Source: Dyadobacter sp. 3J3
Lineage (GTDB): Bacteria; Bacteroidota; Bacteroidia; Cytophagales; Spirosomataceae
DNA length: 64,000 nucleotides
Reading direction: 5' to 3'
NCBI RefSeq assembly: GCF_009801115.1
Contig: NZ_VTOL01000012.1
Coordinates: 1-64,000, forward strand
Under the pieces are notes generated by a model that was not told the origin of the DNA, made no database searches, and was given only the letters and a program-made list of their open reading frames with translations. Below, in pieces: positions 51,404 through 61,380 of this stretch (the stretch's first letter is position 1; each line of letters opens with the position of its first letter). Position numbers and translations under genes: made by a program.

Positions 51404-53809
51404 ATGACACGGAATTGTGTACCTGGGTTGAGGGTGGTACTTTTAGTCGTAAGTATGGTTATGCTAATATTTCCATCTTTTGCGTCGCAGCCCATCTATG
51501 CTCCAAAAGCAATAAAAGGTGTTCTTGATCTGAGGTCTGCGAAATTTACCGACGCTCCAATTAATATCAATGGCGAATGGACTTTTTACTGGAAACTATT
51601 AAAAAAAACTTCCCGGTCTGACACTTATCATGAATATGAAAATTTCCCTGAACTGTGGAATACAATTCTTTGGAAAGGAAAAACGATATCTTCCCAAGGA
51701 TTTGCAACCTACGAAATCAAAATCCTTCTGCCGAAAGAAAGGGACCAGCTTGCTTTAAAGATTCCTGATATGTATAGCGCTTACGAGCTATATGCCAATG
51801 GAAAACTGATTGCCAGAAACGGGACACCCGGCCCAACGAAAGAAACGACAACACCTTACTGGTCCACTCAGGTTAAACCTTTTTTGGCCACCGATACATT
51901 AAATTTAAAACTTTTCATATCCAATTTTCATCATTCTAAAGGCGGAATCAGCAAACCCATTCAAATCGGTTTGTTCAATGAATTACAGGACAACAGTAAT
52001 CTGGGCAATGCACTTGATTTCTTGCTGACAGGCTGCATGATCATGGGCGGACTATATTTCCTTGGTCTATATTTGCTTGGCCGTCATGATAAATCCACGC
52101 TTTATTTTTCTCTTTTCTGCTTCTTTTACAGTTATCGGATTATTGGTTCAGGAGGTTACTCGCTTCATACCATATTTCCATACATAGGCTGGCAGCTGGC
52201 CATTCATCTTGAATATATTTCCCTGTTTATGGCTGTGGCCATGTTTGCCTTGTACACACGCTATTTGTATCCAAAAGACACGCCTGGCAAAATCATTTTT
52301 TGCATGATTGGCGTATGCTTTGCTTTTGCACTGATTACGATACTATCACCCCCGATTTTGTTCAGCCAGCTGATGAATCCCTTCCTTGGGCTGCTCACTC
52401 CCTACATATTTTTTGCCATATACGTTTACTGGGTTGCTTACCGCAATAAAAGAATCGGTGCCAAGTATGCACTACTCAGCACGATAGCACTCTGCATCAT
52501 TTTCATTACTTTAATACTCGCTTATTACGACATCGCATATCCTAAGGAGTTTCTCTTATTTTCCGGATATCTTGGATTTTTCTTTTGCCAGTCGCTGATC
52601 TTATCGTTTCGCTTTGCATTTACGCTCAAAAAGGCGAAAGAAGATGCCGAGGTAGGATTGAAAGTAAAAAGCGAATTTTTAAGTACCATGAGCCATGAAA
52701 TCCGTACACCCCTGAATGCTGTAATCGGTATGACACATTTGATGATGAAGGAAGATCCTCGACCGGACCAGCAATCACATCTGGATGTTCTATTATTTTC
52801 GGCAAAAAATTTGCTCGGTATCGTCAATGATATTCTTGATTTTAGTACAATTGAAGAAGGGAAAATGCAATTTAAAAGTATTCCTATTGACATTTCTGAC
52901 CTGGTGCATAAAATAATTTCCGTACATAAAGCCTCCGCAAATGAGCTGAATATTGACCTTACTGCCGAACTGCATGGACCTTTACCAAAAATAATACTTG
53001 GTGACACAACAAGGATTGCACAGATTGTCGGAAATCTTGTTCAGAATGCTATCAAGTTTACAAAGTCGGGATGGGTCAAATTGAAAATTGATATAGTAAA
53101 CAAAACAGAAAAGGAAGTCACGCTGAAAATATCAGTAGAAGATACCGGCATTGGCATTCCTCTGGAAAAGCAAAAGATCATTTTTGAGCGCTTTACACAA
53201 ATCGATTCTTCTACTTCCAGGGTTTTTGGCGGTACGGGCCTTGGACTTTCTGTAAGTAAACATATGCTAGCCTTGCAAGGGTCCGAACTTATGCTTGAAA
53301 GTGAAGAAGGAAAAGGTTCAACGTTTTACTTCATCCAGACTTTCCCCATTCCTGATGAACCTGCGATACCACAGCCTGTAGGCGTGGATCAGCCGGAAGA
53401 AAAACCTTTACAGCATTTGAATGTACTGATTGTAGAAGATAACCGGATGAACGTACTGGTTATTAAAAGTTTTTTAAAGCGTTGGGGTGCTATATCGGAC
53501 GTTGCCATTAACGGCCAGGAAGCATTGGAAAAACTGGATGCGACCCGACATCAAATCGTATTGATGGATCTTCACATGCCCGTTCTGGATGGTTACGAAG
53601 CTACAAAACAGCTCAGAGAAAGAGGGGAAACGCTTCCAATTGTAGCAGTGACAGCAAGTGTTGCGCCCGATGTAAAAGAAAAAATGTTTGCGATCGGTAT
53701 CAGTGATATTATTTCCAAACCGATTGATCCGGAAAAGTTGCTGAGTGTAATTATCGAACAGGTCAAAATAAAAAAGACGGATGGAAAATACTCCCACCCG
53801 TCAGAATAA
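51404..53809 (+). CDS. 7TMR-DISM hybrid sensor histidine kinase/response regulator
   Basis: 801 residues. A signal peptide precedes an extracytoplasmic 7TMR-DISMED-like, carbohydrate-binding-type domain (about 30-190), which ends in seven membrane segments (about 200-410). Cytoplasmic HisKA follows with phosphorylatable His431 (FLSTMSHEIRTPLNAVIGM). The HATPase is next (NAIKFT, DTGIGIP, GTGLGLSVSK). A receiver closes the protein with Asp722 (VLMDLHMPVLDGYEATKQLR). No HPt or output domain is present, so a separate phosphotransfer protein and regulator must exist elsewhere. The ligand is unknown. ATG start at 51404. Confidence 0.93.
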   Translation: MTRNCVPGLRVVLLVVSMVMLIFPSFASQPIYAPKAIKGVLDLRSAKFTDAPININGEWTFYWKLLKKTSRSDTYHEYENFPELWNTILWKGKTISSQGFATYEIKILLPKERDQLALKIPDMYSAYELYANGKLIARNGTPGPTKETTTPYWSTQVKPFLATDTLNLKLFISNFHHSKGGISKPIQIGLFNELQDNSNLGNALDFLLTGCMIMGGLYFLGLYLLGRHDKSTLYFSLFCFFYSYRIIGSGGYSLHTIFPYIGWQLAIHLEYISLFMAVAMFALYTRYLYPKDTPGKIIFCMIGVCFAFALITILSPPILFSQLMNPFLGLLTPYIFFAIYVYWVAYRNKRIGAKYALLSTIALCIIFITLILAYYDIAYPKEFLLFSGYLGFFFCQSLILSFRFAFTLKKAKEDAEVGLKVKSEFLSTMSHEIRTPLNAVIGMTHLMMKEDPRPDQQSHLDVLLFSAKNLLGIVNDILDFSTIEEGKMQFKSIPIDISDLVHKIISVHKASANELNIDLTAELHGPLPKIILGDTTRIAQIVGNLVQNAIKFTKSGWVKLKIDIVNKTEKEVTLKISVEDTGIGIPLEKQKIIFERFTQIDSSTSRVFGGTGLGLSVSKHMLALQGSELMLESEEGKGSTFYFIQTFPIPDEPAIPQPVGVDQPEEKPLQHLNVLIVEDNRMNVLVIKSFLKRWGAISDVAINGQEALEKLDATRHQIVLMDLHMPVLDGYEATKQLRERGETLPIVAVTASVAPDVKEKMFAIGISDIISKPIDPEKLLSVIIEQVKIKKTDGKYSHPSE

Positions 53810-53815
53810 TTTTTT
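53776..53815 (+). terminator. Terminator overlapping the stop codon of the hybrid kinase
   Basis: GACGG-a-TGG (53776-53784) pairs with CCA-c-CCGTC (53794-53802), and TTTTTT follows at 53810-53815. The stem is made of the last codons of the gene, so the coding sequence itself forms the terminator. It lies between the kinase and the convergent hydrolase (stop 53825). Confidence 0.6.
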
Positions 53816-53824
53816 AATCTTATT

Positions 53825-55714
53825 TTATTTGATAATGTCAACAGTAAGGCCACTTTCTGCACCCGTTTGATGATAAATCCTTTGTGTTGCTTTAATAAAA
53901 TCGCTTGCCTCTGCCTTGTAAATGTTAGCGACATACTTTTGTGGATTCCGATCAAATAATGGAAAAACAGTGCTTTGCACCTGAACCATGATACAGTGTC
54001 CTTTTTTGAATGTGTGTAAAACATCCTGCAAACGGAAATTAACATCGGTCAATTTTCCGGCAACCAGTGGTTCTGGTTTTTCGATACTGTAACGGAAACG
54101 GGATCTTACAATTTCACTGCGAACCATCTGCTGATAACCTGCCATTACAACTTTCGGGTTAGGCTGAAATTCATTATTTTTCTCATCATCTGGATATACG
54201 TCGATCAGTTTTACAAAAAAGTCCGCGTCCGTTCCTGTGGTACTTATTTTAAGCTGAGCCAGGATTTCACCGCCCAAAGTCATATCTTCCGTTAATACTT
54301 CCGTTTTAAAAACAAGCACATCCGGCCGGGTTGAAGCAAAACGCTGATCTTCGGACATATATTCAAAAGGCGTAAAACCTGACATTTGTTTATAATTTTC
54401 AGTATATGGAACAGGTTTCATCGGATCACTAACATATTCGCTGAATGATTTTGAAGCCGCAGGTTTGTCAAAACTCAGCTTTCCATCAGCCTGGAAAAAC
54501 AATTTCTTCTTCTCAACATTTGCGACCGGCCATTTTTCATAGGTTTCCCATTTCTTTTTTCCTGTATCAAAAAGATAAGCTTCCGGCAATCCTGTTTTGC
54601 CATCACCGGCACCTTTCAGGAAGTGGTTAAAGAATTTCCCTTCGATCGTATTCTGATAAAAAGTAGCGATACTGTCACCAAAATAAATATCATTGTGAAA
54701 CGTGTGTCCCGTCTCGCGGCTCCATCTCCCATGCCCGAATGGCCCAACAACCAAAGTGTTGTAAATACCTGGATTATTCTTTTCGATAGTCTTGTAAGTA
54801 TTCAGCGGACCATAAAGATCTTCGGCATCAAACCAGCCGCCAACGGTCATAAAAGCATGTTTCAATCCTTTCAAATGCGGAAGAATATCTCTCTTTTGCC
54901 AGAATTCATCTTTATTAGGATGATCCACCGTTTCCTGCCAGAAAAAATTTTTGGAATAATACTTATCAAAATTTTTCAGCGGGCCCATATTCAGGTTGAA
55001 AGTATAACCGTCTGGTGTTGGTTTGATAAAATCATTTTCAAACCAGGAAGCCGCTGTCGGTTCGGAGGGTTTGATACCGAAAACCGGAAAAGTCAGATAA
55101 TAACCTTGTGTGAAAACGCCGTTGTGATGAAAATCATCATAAAAGAAATCTGAAATCGGCGCCTGAGGCGAAGATGCTTTCAAAGCCGGATGATCGCATA
55201 ATGCACTGGCTGTTGTATAAAATCCCGGATAAGAAATACCCCACTGCCCTACTCGACCATTATTATTAGCTACATTTTTCAAAAGCCAATCAATGGTATC
55301 ATACGTATCCGAAGCTTCGTCAACATCGGTTTTATTTTTCTTAGCATCAATATGAGGTGTCATATTGGTCCACACACCTTCACTTTTATAACGGCCACGG
55401 ACATCCTGATAAACAAAAATATATTTTTCCCGCATCAGCAAAGTGCTTGGGCCTAACCGTACCGGATACGCATCTTCCCCATAAGGCGCCACACTATAAC
55501 AGGTCCGCTGCATCAGAAACGGATATTTATTTTCAACCGCCGCATCTTTTGGGGAATAAACAATGGTGTGAAGTTTGATACCATCGCGCATTGAAATATC
55601 ATATTCCTTTTTGGAATAATTTTCTTTGACAAAATTATCAGGAGCTGCCTGAGCTTGTGCCTTGGCAAAGAATCCGGCAAATAAAAAGGCAAAAATTAGA
55701 AAGTTTCTGAACAT
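53825..55714 (-). CDS. CocE/NonD-family hydrolase (X-Pro dipeptidyl-peptidase S15-like)
   Basis: 629 residues with a signal peptide (to AKAQAQ). Alpha/beta-hydrolase with Ser161 in QWGISYPGFYTTA, and the family's Tyr-containing VYQDVRGRYKSEG segment. The C-terminal half is the jelly-roll XPD_C domain (FEYMSEDQRFASTRPDVL onward). Members are alpha-amino-acid ester hydrolases, glutaryl acylases or X-Pro dipeptidyl peptidases; which one is not decidable here. Periplasmic. The gene lies 15 bases downstream of the propeller lipoprotein gene, probably in one transcript with it. Confidence 0.9.
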   Translation of the reverse strand: MFRNFLIFAFLFAGFFAKAQAQAAPDNFVKENYSKKEYDISMRDGIKLHTIVYSPKDAAVENKYPFLMQRTCYSVAPYGEDAYPVRLGPSTLLMREKYIFVYQDVRGRYKSEGVWTNMTPHIDAKKNKTDVDEASDTYDTIDWLLKNVANNNGRVGQWGISYPGFYTTASALCDHPALKASSPQAPISDFFYDDFHHNGVFTQGYYLTFPVFGIKPSEPTAASWFENDFIKPTPDGYTFNLNMGPLKNFDKYYSKNFFWQETVDHPNKDEFWQKRDILPHLKGLKHAFMTVGGWFDAEDLYGPLNTYKTIEKNNPGIYNTLVVGPFGHGRWSRETGHTFHNDIYFGDSIATFYQNTIEGKFFNHFLKGAGDGKTGLPEAYLFDTGKKKWETYEKWPVANVEKKKLFFQADGKLSFDKPAASKSFSEYVSDPMKPVPYTENYKQMSGFTPFEYMSEDQRFASTRPDVLVFKTEVLTEDMTLGGEILAQLKISTTGTDADFFVKLIDVYPDDEKNNEFQPNPKVVMAGYQQMVRSEIVRSRFRYSIEKPEPLVAGKLTDVNFRLQDVLHTFKKGHCIMVQVQSTVFPLFDRNPQKYVANIYKAEASDFIKATQRIYHQTGAESGLTVDIIK

Positions 55715-55729
55715 AAAAAGGAGTGAAGT

Positions 55730-56650
55730 TTATTTTCTGAGATAATAACTTAACGAAACACTGGTAGCCTGACCGATTTCACCCAGCGTATAAAAGCCTT
55801 TCGCTTCTTTGTCAAACGTGATACCTTCCGCCTGAGGCTCGGCGGCGGTGATCAATGTCTTATTTGGTGTATGTAAAAGTGTCTGGCCAATGGTTTCACC
55901 AGACTTTCGTTGCCAGTAAAAAACCGAAGTATAATTCCTGATCAGAATTTCGTTTCCGTCAAAGGAAATACTTCCATCCGTTGTAAACACAACCGAAGGA
56001 ATCGTACCTATTTTTTCAGCCGTAATGGTTGCCGAAGTAGATTGAGGATAAGGAAGCCTGTAAATATTGGCCTTATCCATTTCTTTTGAAATGATAAAAA
56101 GATCCTTTGTAACAGGATCTAGCAGCAAAGTTTCGGCATCCCTTGGGCCATCCGGATAGCTGTATGTTATTTTTTCAAGCTTATCCTGACTAAAAGAACC
56201 TGAAATATCACTGACCTCAGGTATGCGATAAATGATATTGGTGGCCGTCATAGGCGGATTATTATTCCCGATTTCACCAATATAAAGATAATTTGTACCC
56301 CCAGCCGGCCCAGGACCGCTTGCCATTGCCTCCCAATCGTGGTTGATGGACCCGGGAATATTAAATTCTTTTATCGTTTTGCCATCTGTACTCAAAAGAT
56401 ATACTGAATTGGGATTTCCAGAGTCCAGCAGCGTCCAGATATAGCCAGTCATTGTAAAACTGCTTGCCAGTGCAGATGCTTCGTTAATGATTCCGGGCGT
56501 TATAGGAAACTTCTGCGGGACCATTTCAAAATCAGAAGAACGACCGGTTACCGGATCAACCTCAGAATCACCACAACTACTCACAAAACCAGCAATTGTG
56601 ATAAAAAATAAAATATTTACGAGTTTAAACCTGACTTTATATAATTTCAT
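55730..56650 (-). CDS. Propeller-like lipoprotein of unknown function
   Basis: 306 residues from the ATG at 56648-56650; a GTG three codons earlier is less likely. The lipoprotein signal ends GFVSSC, followed by GDSEVDPV. The mature part looks like a beta-propeller (GTNYLYIGEIGNNNPPM, IYRIPE, DLFIISKEMDKANIYRLPYP, GFYTLGEIG). I recognise no catalytic motif. Homologous proteins appear to be uncharacterised. It shares a promoter region with divergent aspS and is followed after 15 bases by the S15-like hydrolase gene, so the two probably act in the same compartment. Confidence 0.72.
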   Translation of the reverse strand: MKLYKVRFKLVNILFFITIAGFVSSCGDSEVDPVTGRSSDFEMVPQKFPITPGIINEASALASSFTMTGYIWTLLDSGNPNSVYLLSTDGKTIKEFNIPGSINHDWEAMASGPGPAGGTNYLYIGEIGNNNPPMTATNIIYRIPEVSDISGSFSQDKLEKITYSYPDGPRDAETLLLDPVTKDLFIISKEMDKANIYRLPYPQSTSATITAEKIGTIPSVVFTTDGSISFDGNEILIRNYTSVFYWQRKSGETIGQTLLHTPNKTLITAAEPQAEGITFDKEAKGFYTLGEIGQATSVSLSYYLRK

Positions 56651-56685
56651 AAAAAACACTTCATGTTAGATTTGCTAAAAATACG

Positions 56686-56693
56686 TACTTTTG
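56686..56693 (+). promoter_or_regulatory. Bacteroidota -7 element of aspS
   Basis: TACTTTTG matches TAnnTTTG exactly, 50 bases before the ATG at 56743. The -33 region is not obvious. Confidence 0.5.
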
Positions 56694-56742
56694 CGCCATT
56701 TATTATCAGACAGTATCTTTATATCAGTATTAAAATAATTAT

Positions 56743-58509
56743 ATGTTACGTACACATACCTGTGGTGAGTTAAGCTTAGAGCATGTAAATCAAGATGTTA
56801 TATTGTGTGGGTGGGTTCAGAGAATCCGTGATAAAGGAGGGATGGTATGGCTGGATTTACGTGACCGTTATGGTTTAACACAACTTCTTTTTGAAGAAGG
56901 CAAAACGCCACCTGAGGTATTGGAAACTGCCCGCTCATTGGGCAGGGAATTTGTAATTTCTACCAAAGGCGAAGTAATTGAGCGTCTTTCCAAAAACGAT
57001 AAAATCGCAACAGGTTCTATTGAAATCCGTGTTTCAGAACTAACAATCCTGAATCCTGCGAAATTACCTCCGTTTTTGATTGAAGACGAAACCGATGGTG
57101 GTGATGACATCCGTATGAAATACCGTTATCTGGATTTGCGTCGCAGCCCAATACGTAAAAATCTTGAATTACGCCATCAGGTAGCGCGTCATACCCGTTC
57201 ATATCTTGATAATCTTAATTTTATCGAAGTTGAAACACCCGTTTTGATAAAATCCACTCCGGAAGGTGCACGTGATTTTGTGGTACCAAGCCGCATGAAT
57301 CCAGGAGAATTTTACGCATTGCCACAATCCCCGCAAACGTTCAAGCAACTACTGATGGTGGCCGGTTTTGACCGTTACTACCAGATTGTAAAATGTTTCC
57401 GTGACGAAGATTTGCGTGCCGACCGTCAGCCGGAATTCACACAAATTGACTGCGAAATGTCATTTGTAACGCAGGAAGACATCCTGAATACTTTTGAAGG
57501 CCTGATCCGTAATCTTTTCAGCAAAGTGAAGGGTATCGATCTACCAGAAGTTCCGCGTATGACCTACGCCGATGCGATGCGTTTATATGGATCTGACAAA
57601 CCTGATATCCGTTTTGATATGAAGTTTGTAGAGCTGAAAGGTGCAGACCAGGATCTTACTTCCGGAAAAGGTTTTGGCGTCTTTGATGATGCAGAACTGG
57701 TTGTGGGCGTTTGTGCTCCCGGCTGCGCTGTGTATACTAGAAAACAAATGGATGAGCTTACCGACTGGGTGAAACGTCCTCAGATTGGCGCAAAAGGCTT
57801 GATTTACGTTCGTTACAATGAAGACGGAACGGTTAAATCTTCCGTTGATAAATTTTATTCAGAAGAAGATCTTAAAAAATGGGTTGTTGCATTTGATGCA
57901 AAACCTGGCGATTTGATTCTATTATTATCCGGACAAGGCGACAAAGCGCGCAAGCAGCTTAATGAAGTCAGACTTGAAATGGGATCACGTCTTGGATTCC
58001 GTAACCCCGACGATTACCGCGTACTATGGGTTCTGGATTTCCCGTTACTGGAATATGGAGAGGTAGAAAACCGCTGGTTTGCAATGCACCATCCGTTCAC
58101 AAGTCCGAAACCTGAAGATATTTCTTTGCTGGCAACCGATCTTGGTGCAGTTCGTGCCAATGCCTATGATATGGTAATCAACGGTGTTGAAGTTGGTGGT
58201 GGTTCTGTACGTATATTCGAACGTGATTTGCAACAGCAAATGTTTGAAGTGCTGGGTTTCAGCCCGGAAGAAGCACAAAATCAATTTGGCTTTCTGATGA
58301 ACGCCTTTGAATTTGGAGCACCTCCACATGCTGGAATTGCCTTTGGATTCGACCGTCTGTGTTCTCTTTTTGGAGGCGTTGATTCGATCCGGGACTTCAT
58401 TGCTTTCCCAAAAAATAATTCTGGACGTGACGTAATGATTGATTCACCGTCTACTATATCTGATGGTCAGCTAAAGGAGTTGTCAATTCGCGTTGAGAAC
58501 AGGATTTAA
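56743..58509 (+). CDS. aspS: Aspartyl-tRNA synthetase
   Basis: 588 residues, the bacterial-type length. An N-terminal OB-fold anticodon-binding domain ([21 protein letters not shown], positions about 22-42) precedes the class II core. Motif 2 is visible in [19 protein letters not shown]. The bacterial GAD insertion (about 290-410) follows, then motif 3 ([15 protein letters not shown]). It charges tRNA-Asp. The bacterial-type insertion leaves open whether the enzyme is discriminating or also charges tRNA-Asn. It is a single-gene unit. Confidence 0.98.
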   Translation: MLRTHTCGELSLEHVNQDVILCGWVQRIRDKGGMVWLDLRDRYGLTQLLFEEGKTPPEVLETARSLGREFVISTKGEVIERLSKNDKIATGSIEIRVSELTILNPAKLPPFLIEDETDGGDDIRMKYRYLDLRRSPIRKNLELRHQVARHTRSYLDNLNFIEVETPVLIKSTPEGARDFVVPSRMNPGEFYALPQSPQTFKQLLMVAGFDRYYQIVKCFRDEDLRADRQPEFTQIDCEMSFVTQEDILNTFEGLIRNLFSKVKGIDLPEVPRMTYADAMRLYGSDKPDIRFDMKFVELKGADQDLTSGKGFGVFDDAELVVGVCAPGCAVYTRKQMDELTDWVKRPQIGAKGLIYVRYNEDGTVKSSVDKFYSEEDLKKWVVAFDAKPGDLILLLSGQGDKARKQLNEVRLEMGSRLGFRNPDDYRVLWVLDFPLLEYGEVENRWFAMHHPFTSPKPEDISLLATDLGAVRANAYDMVINGVEVGGGSVRIFERDLQQQMFEVLGFSPEEAQNQFGFLMNAFEFGAPPHAGIAFGFDRLCSLFGGVDSIRDFIAFPKNNSGRDVMIDSPSTISDGQLKELSIRVENRI

Positions 58510-58856
58510 TAGAAATTTTAATGTATAATTTCTGTATGCAAAATAATCCAAAATATATACAAATGACCATCCCCCTACTCTTGGAAGAGTAAAATTTCAA
58601 AACACACTAGAAAACGATAATCGAAATATTAACTTGAAACTGAATTGCTAAACTTTATTTTTTAGATTTGTGAAAAGAATTGATTCTGATAAGAGGTTTT
58701 ACTATTTCAATTCCATAATATAGTAGCATCACACTAATTTACCGATTATTCGCAGGTTACTCCATGTCATGTACTGAGAGTAACTTTGCGAAAATTGGAT
58801 TAACATTAAACTTGTTTGCCCTCTTTTCGTGAGAGGTCCTCAATCTTTTGACCCAT
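58510..58856. other. 347-base intergenic region before the polysaccharide cluster
   Basis: AT-rich and non-coding. A TACTCTTGGAAGAGTA palindrome at 58576-58591 may be a weak aspS terminator or an operator. A -7 element lies at 58781-58788. Nothing else is supported. Confidence 0.5.
58781..58788 (+). promoter_or_regulatory. Bacteroidota -7 element for the polysaccharide cluster
   Basis: TAACTTTG is an exact TAnnTTTG match 69 bases before the ATG at 58857. It would give a leader of about 60 bases and drive at least the export, Wzz and flippase genes. Confidence 0.5.
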
Positions 58857-61352
58857 ATGACAATAAAAAAACAGGCCTCTTTCATTTTTGCATTTTCATT
58901 TTTTTTGACCTTTTTCTTTGTAACAACTCAAGGACAAACACAGGATCAACCACAAAGAAACTCAGGCGAAACAAGCAAACAGCAATCCAAAAGCAACAAT
59001 CTCGGCGGTGTCAATGAAGGTAATATGTCCGATGCGGAGGTTCAGGATATTGTCAAACGTATGCGTGATTCGGGATATAGCGAAGCCGAATTGGAACAAG
59101 CGGCAAAAGTGAGAGGTATGGACGCAACCCAGATACAGCAGTTCAGAGATCGTGTTAAAAAGCTCGAAAACACAAAAAAAACGGGCACAACAATAGAAGA
59201 AAGTAAGAAGCAAGAACGCAGTGAATATAAAAAAAATACTAATGAAAATGATGTAAATGTCTCAAACCGGATATTTGGTTCCCAATTTTTCGGCAGTGCT
59301 TTTTCTTCATTCGAACCAAATCTGAACATGCCTACTCCGGCGAATTATGTTATAGGTCCAAGTGATGAACTTTTACTGGATTTAACAGGAGATAATGAAG
59401 TAAGCTATAAACTCAGGGTTTCGCCGGAGAGTTTTATTTCAATTGAATATATAGGTCGTGTATCAGTTGGTGGATTAACCATTGAACAGGCAAAAAACAA
59501 GATTAAGGCGCAAATGGATAATACCTACCCATCATTACGAAGCGGTAGAACACAGCTTTCCCTAAACCTTGGAAATATAAGAAGTATAAAAGTGATTATT
59601 AGTGGTGAAGTCATGAAGCCAGGCACTTACACACTACCTTCTATTACAAGTGTTTTCAACGCTTTATACAGTTCTGGAGGCCCTAACGACAAAGGTTCTT
59701 TCAGGACTATTCAGGTCATTCGCAATAATAAGGTAGTTGCTACCGTGGACTTGTATGATTTTCTTCTTAATGGTATCCAAACTGCTAATATAAGATTACA
59801 GGATCTGGACGTAATCCATATACCTATATATCAAATTCATGTTGATGTAATAGGAGAAGTGAAAAGATCTATGATTTACGAAATCAAACAGAACGAGTCC
59901 CTGTCCGATATTTTAAGGTATGCCGGTGACTTTTCTGACAATGCATATAAAGCAAGAGTTAAAATAATTCAAAATACATTTAATGCCCGCAAAATTGTTG
60001 TAGTTCCTTTATCAGATTTCCCAAACTACATACCGAAAAATGGAGACAAGATTTACATTGATTCTATATTAGACAAACTTGAAAACAAGGTTCAAATTAA
60101 TGGCGCGGTAACCAGGCCGGGACAATTTACATTTAAACCAGGGCTTAAACTTTCAGAGCTAATAAAGCAGGCTGATGGCCTTGCACCTGATGTATTTATG
60201 AGCAACGGATATATTATTCGTTTAAATGCTGATAACACTAATTCCATTGTTTCATTTGATTTAGCCGAAGTAATGAAAGGAGGCATTTCGGATATAGAAT
60301 TAGAAAGAAATGATGTCGCACAAATTTCATCAATATCTGATTTACGTGATCAATATACCGTATCAATAGATGGAGAAGTAAGAAGACCGGGTTCATTTGA
60401 ATTTGCCGGTAATTTGAGCGTTGAAAACCTGATTCAAATGGCCGGCGGCTTTAAAGAAGGAGCAAATCCAGCAGATATTGAAATTTCCAGAAGGATTAAA
60501 GGTGCTGATCTCAGCAAGAGTACCACCGAAGTAGCTCAGATCTTCCATATTGCAGTAGATAGCAGTTTACGGGTAATTGATCGCAATTTTTTGCTTCAAC
60601 CATTTGACATTGTGTCTGTGCACCCTGTTATAGGTTTTACGCCGTTGCTTAAGGTACAGGTTTCAGGTGAGATAATACGTCCTGGCGTTTACACTATCAT
60701 TTCAAAAAATGAGCGCATTTCCGATATAGTTAAAAGAGCTGGTGGGTTAACAGCATTTGCCTATCCAGAAGGAGCTTCACTAAAGAGACCAGCCGCCAAT
60801 ATTGTTAATACTGGATTGGATGAGGAAGAAAAAACAATACGGCAATTAAACTTGGCCCGGTTAAGTGAAAATGGAAATGATGAAGGAAAAACTAATCCCG
60901 TGGCTCTGGTTAATGTCTCTTCTGATCTGGTAGGTATTGAGCTTGATAAAATTTTAAATAACCCTATGTCGAGAAATGATTTAATACTAAAAGACGGCGA
61001 TGTAATAGTAGTTCCAAGTTTATTACAGACAGTGAAGATCAGTGGTGAAGTATTACGCCCAATAAGCGTTGTTTATGAACCAGGACGCTCGTTTAGATAT
61101 TATATCAACAGTGCAGGTGGTTTTACTCACAATGCATTTAAAAAAGGCTCTTTTATAAGCCACTCCAACGGCTCTGTACGAGGAACAAAAAGAGCCTTAC
61201 TTTTCAACAACTATCCGGAGGTAAAACCTGGATCTGAAATTTCCGTACCCCGAAAGGCCGAAAGGGAAAGAATGTCTGTACAATCATGGGTAGGTTTAAG
61301 TACGGCAATAGCATCTTTAGCAACTCTTGTCTTTGCAATAATCAGACGCTAG
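58857..61352 (+). CDS. Large Wza-type polysaccharide export protein with multiple SLBB domains
   Basis: 831 residues from the ATG at 58857; the TTG three codons earlier is unnecessary. A signal peptide ends at TTQGQ. A helical SHOCT-like segment (about 40-110, EVQDIVKRMRDSGYSEAELE) precedes the Poly_export domain (about 160-240, NYVIGPSDELLLDLTGDNEV). Six SLBB-type units then follow, from about 245 (SGEVMKPGTYTLPS) to 725 (SGEVLRPISVVYEPGRSFRY). A C-terminal membrane helix (WVGLSTAIASLATLVFAII) ends the protein. It should form the outer-membrane and periplasmic conduit for a secreted polysaccharide. It is more than twice the length of E. coli Wza. The next gene, a Wzz, starts 28 bases later. 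Confidence 0.88.
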   Translation: MTIKKQASFIFAFSFFLTFFFVTTQGQTQDQPQRNSGETSKQQSKSNNLGGVNEGNMSDAEVQDIVKRMRDSGYSEAELEQAAKVRGMDATQIQQFRDRVKKLENTKKTGTTIEESKKQERSEYKKNTNENDVNVSNRIFGSQFFGSAFSSFEPNLNMPTPANYVIGPSDELLLDLTGDNEVSYKLRVSPESFISIEYIGRVSVGGLTIEQAKNKIKAQMDNTYPSLRSGRTQLSLNLGNIRSIKVIISGEVMKPGTYTLPSITSVFNALYSSGGPNDKGSFRTIQVIRNNKVVATVDLYDFLLNGIQTANIRLQDLDVIHIPIYQIHVDVIGEVKRSMIYEIKQNESLSDILRYAGDFSDNAYKARVKIIQNTFNARKIVVVPLSDFPNYIPKNGDKIYIDSILDKLENKVQINGAVTRPGQFTFKPGLKLSELIKQADGLAPDVFMSNGYIIRLNADNTNSIVSFDLAEVMKGGISDIELERNDVAQISSISDLRDQYTVSIDGEVRRPGSFEFAGNLSVENLIQMAGGFKEGANPADIEISRRIKGADLSKSTTEVAQIFHIAVDSSLRVIDRNFLLQPFDIVSVHPVIGFTPLLKVQVSGEIIRPGVYTIISKNERISDIVKRAGGLTAFAYPEGASLKRPAANIVNTGLDEEEKTIRQLNLARLSENGNDEGKTNPVALVNVSSDLVGIELDKILNNPMSRNDLILKDGDVIVVPSLLQTVKISGEVLRPISVVYEPGRSFRYYINSAGGFTHNAFKKGSFISHSNGSVRGTKRALLFNNYPEVKPGSEISVPRKAERERMSVQSWVGLSTAIASLATLVFAIIRR

Positions 61353-61380
61353 TTTATCTAATACAAAAAATAATGGAGTA

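Noticed and set aside
54623-55153. 176-codon plus-strand frame opposite the S15-like hydrolase
   Set aside because: It lies wholly antisense to a conserved enzyme with intact catalytic motifs and gives no recognisable protein.
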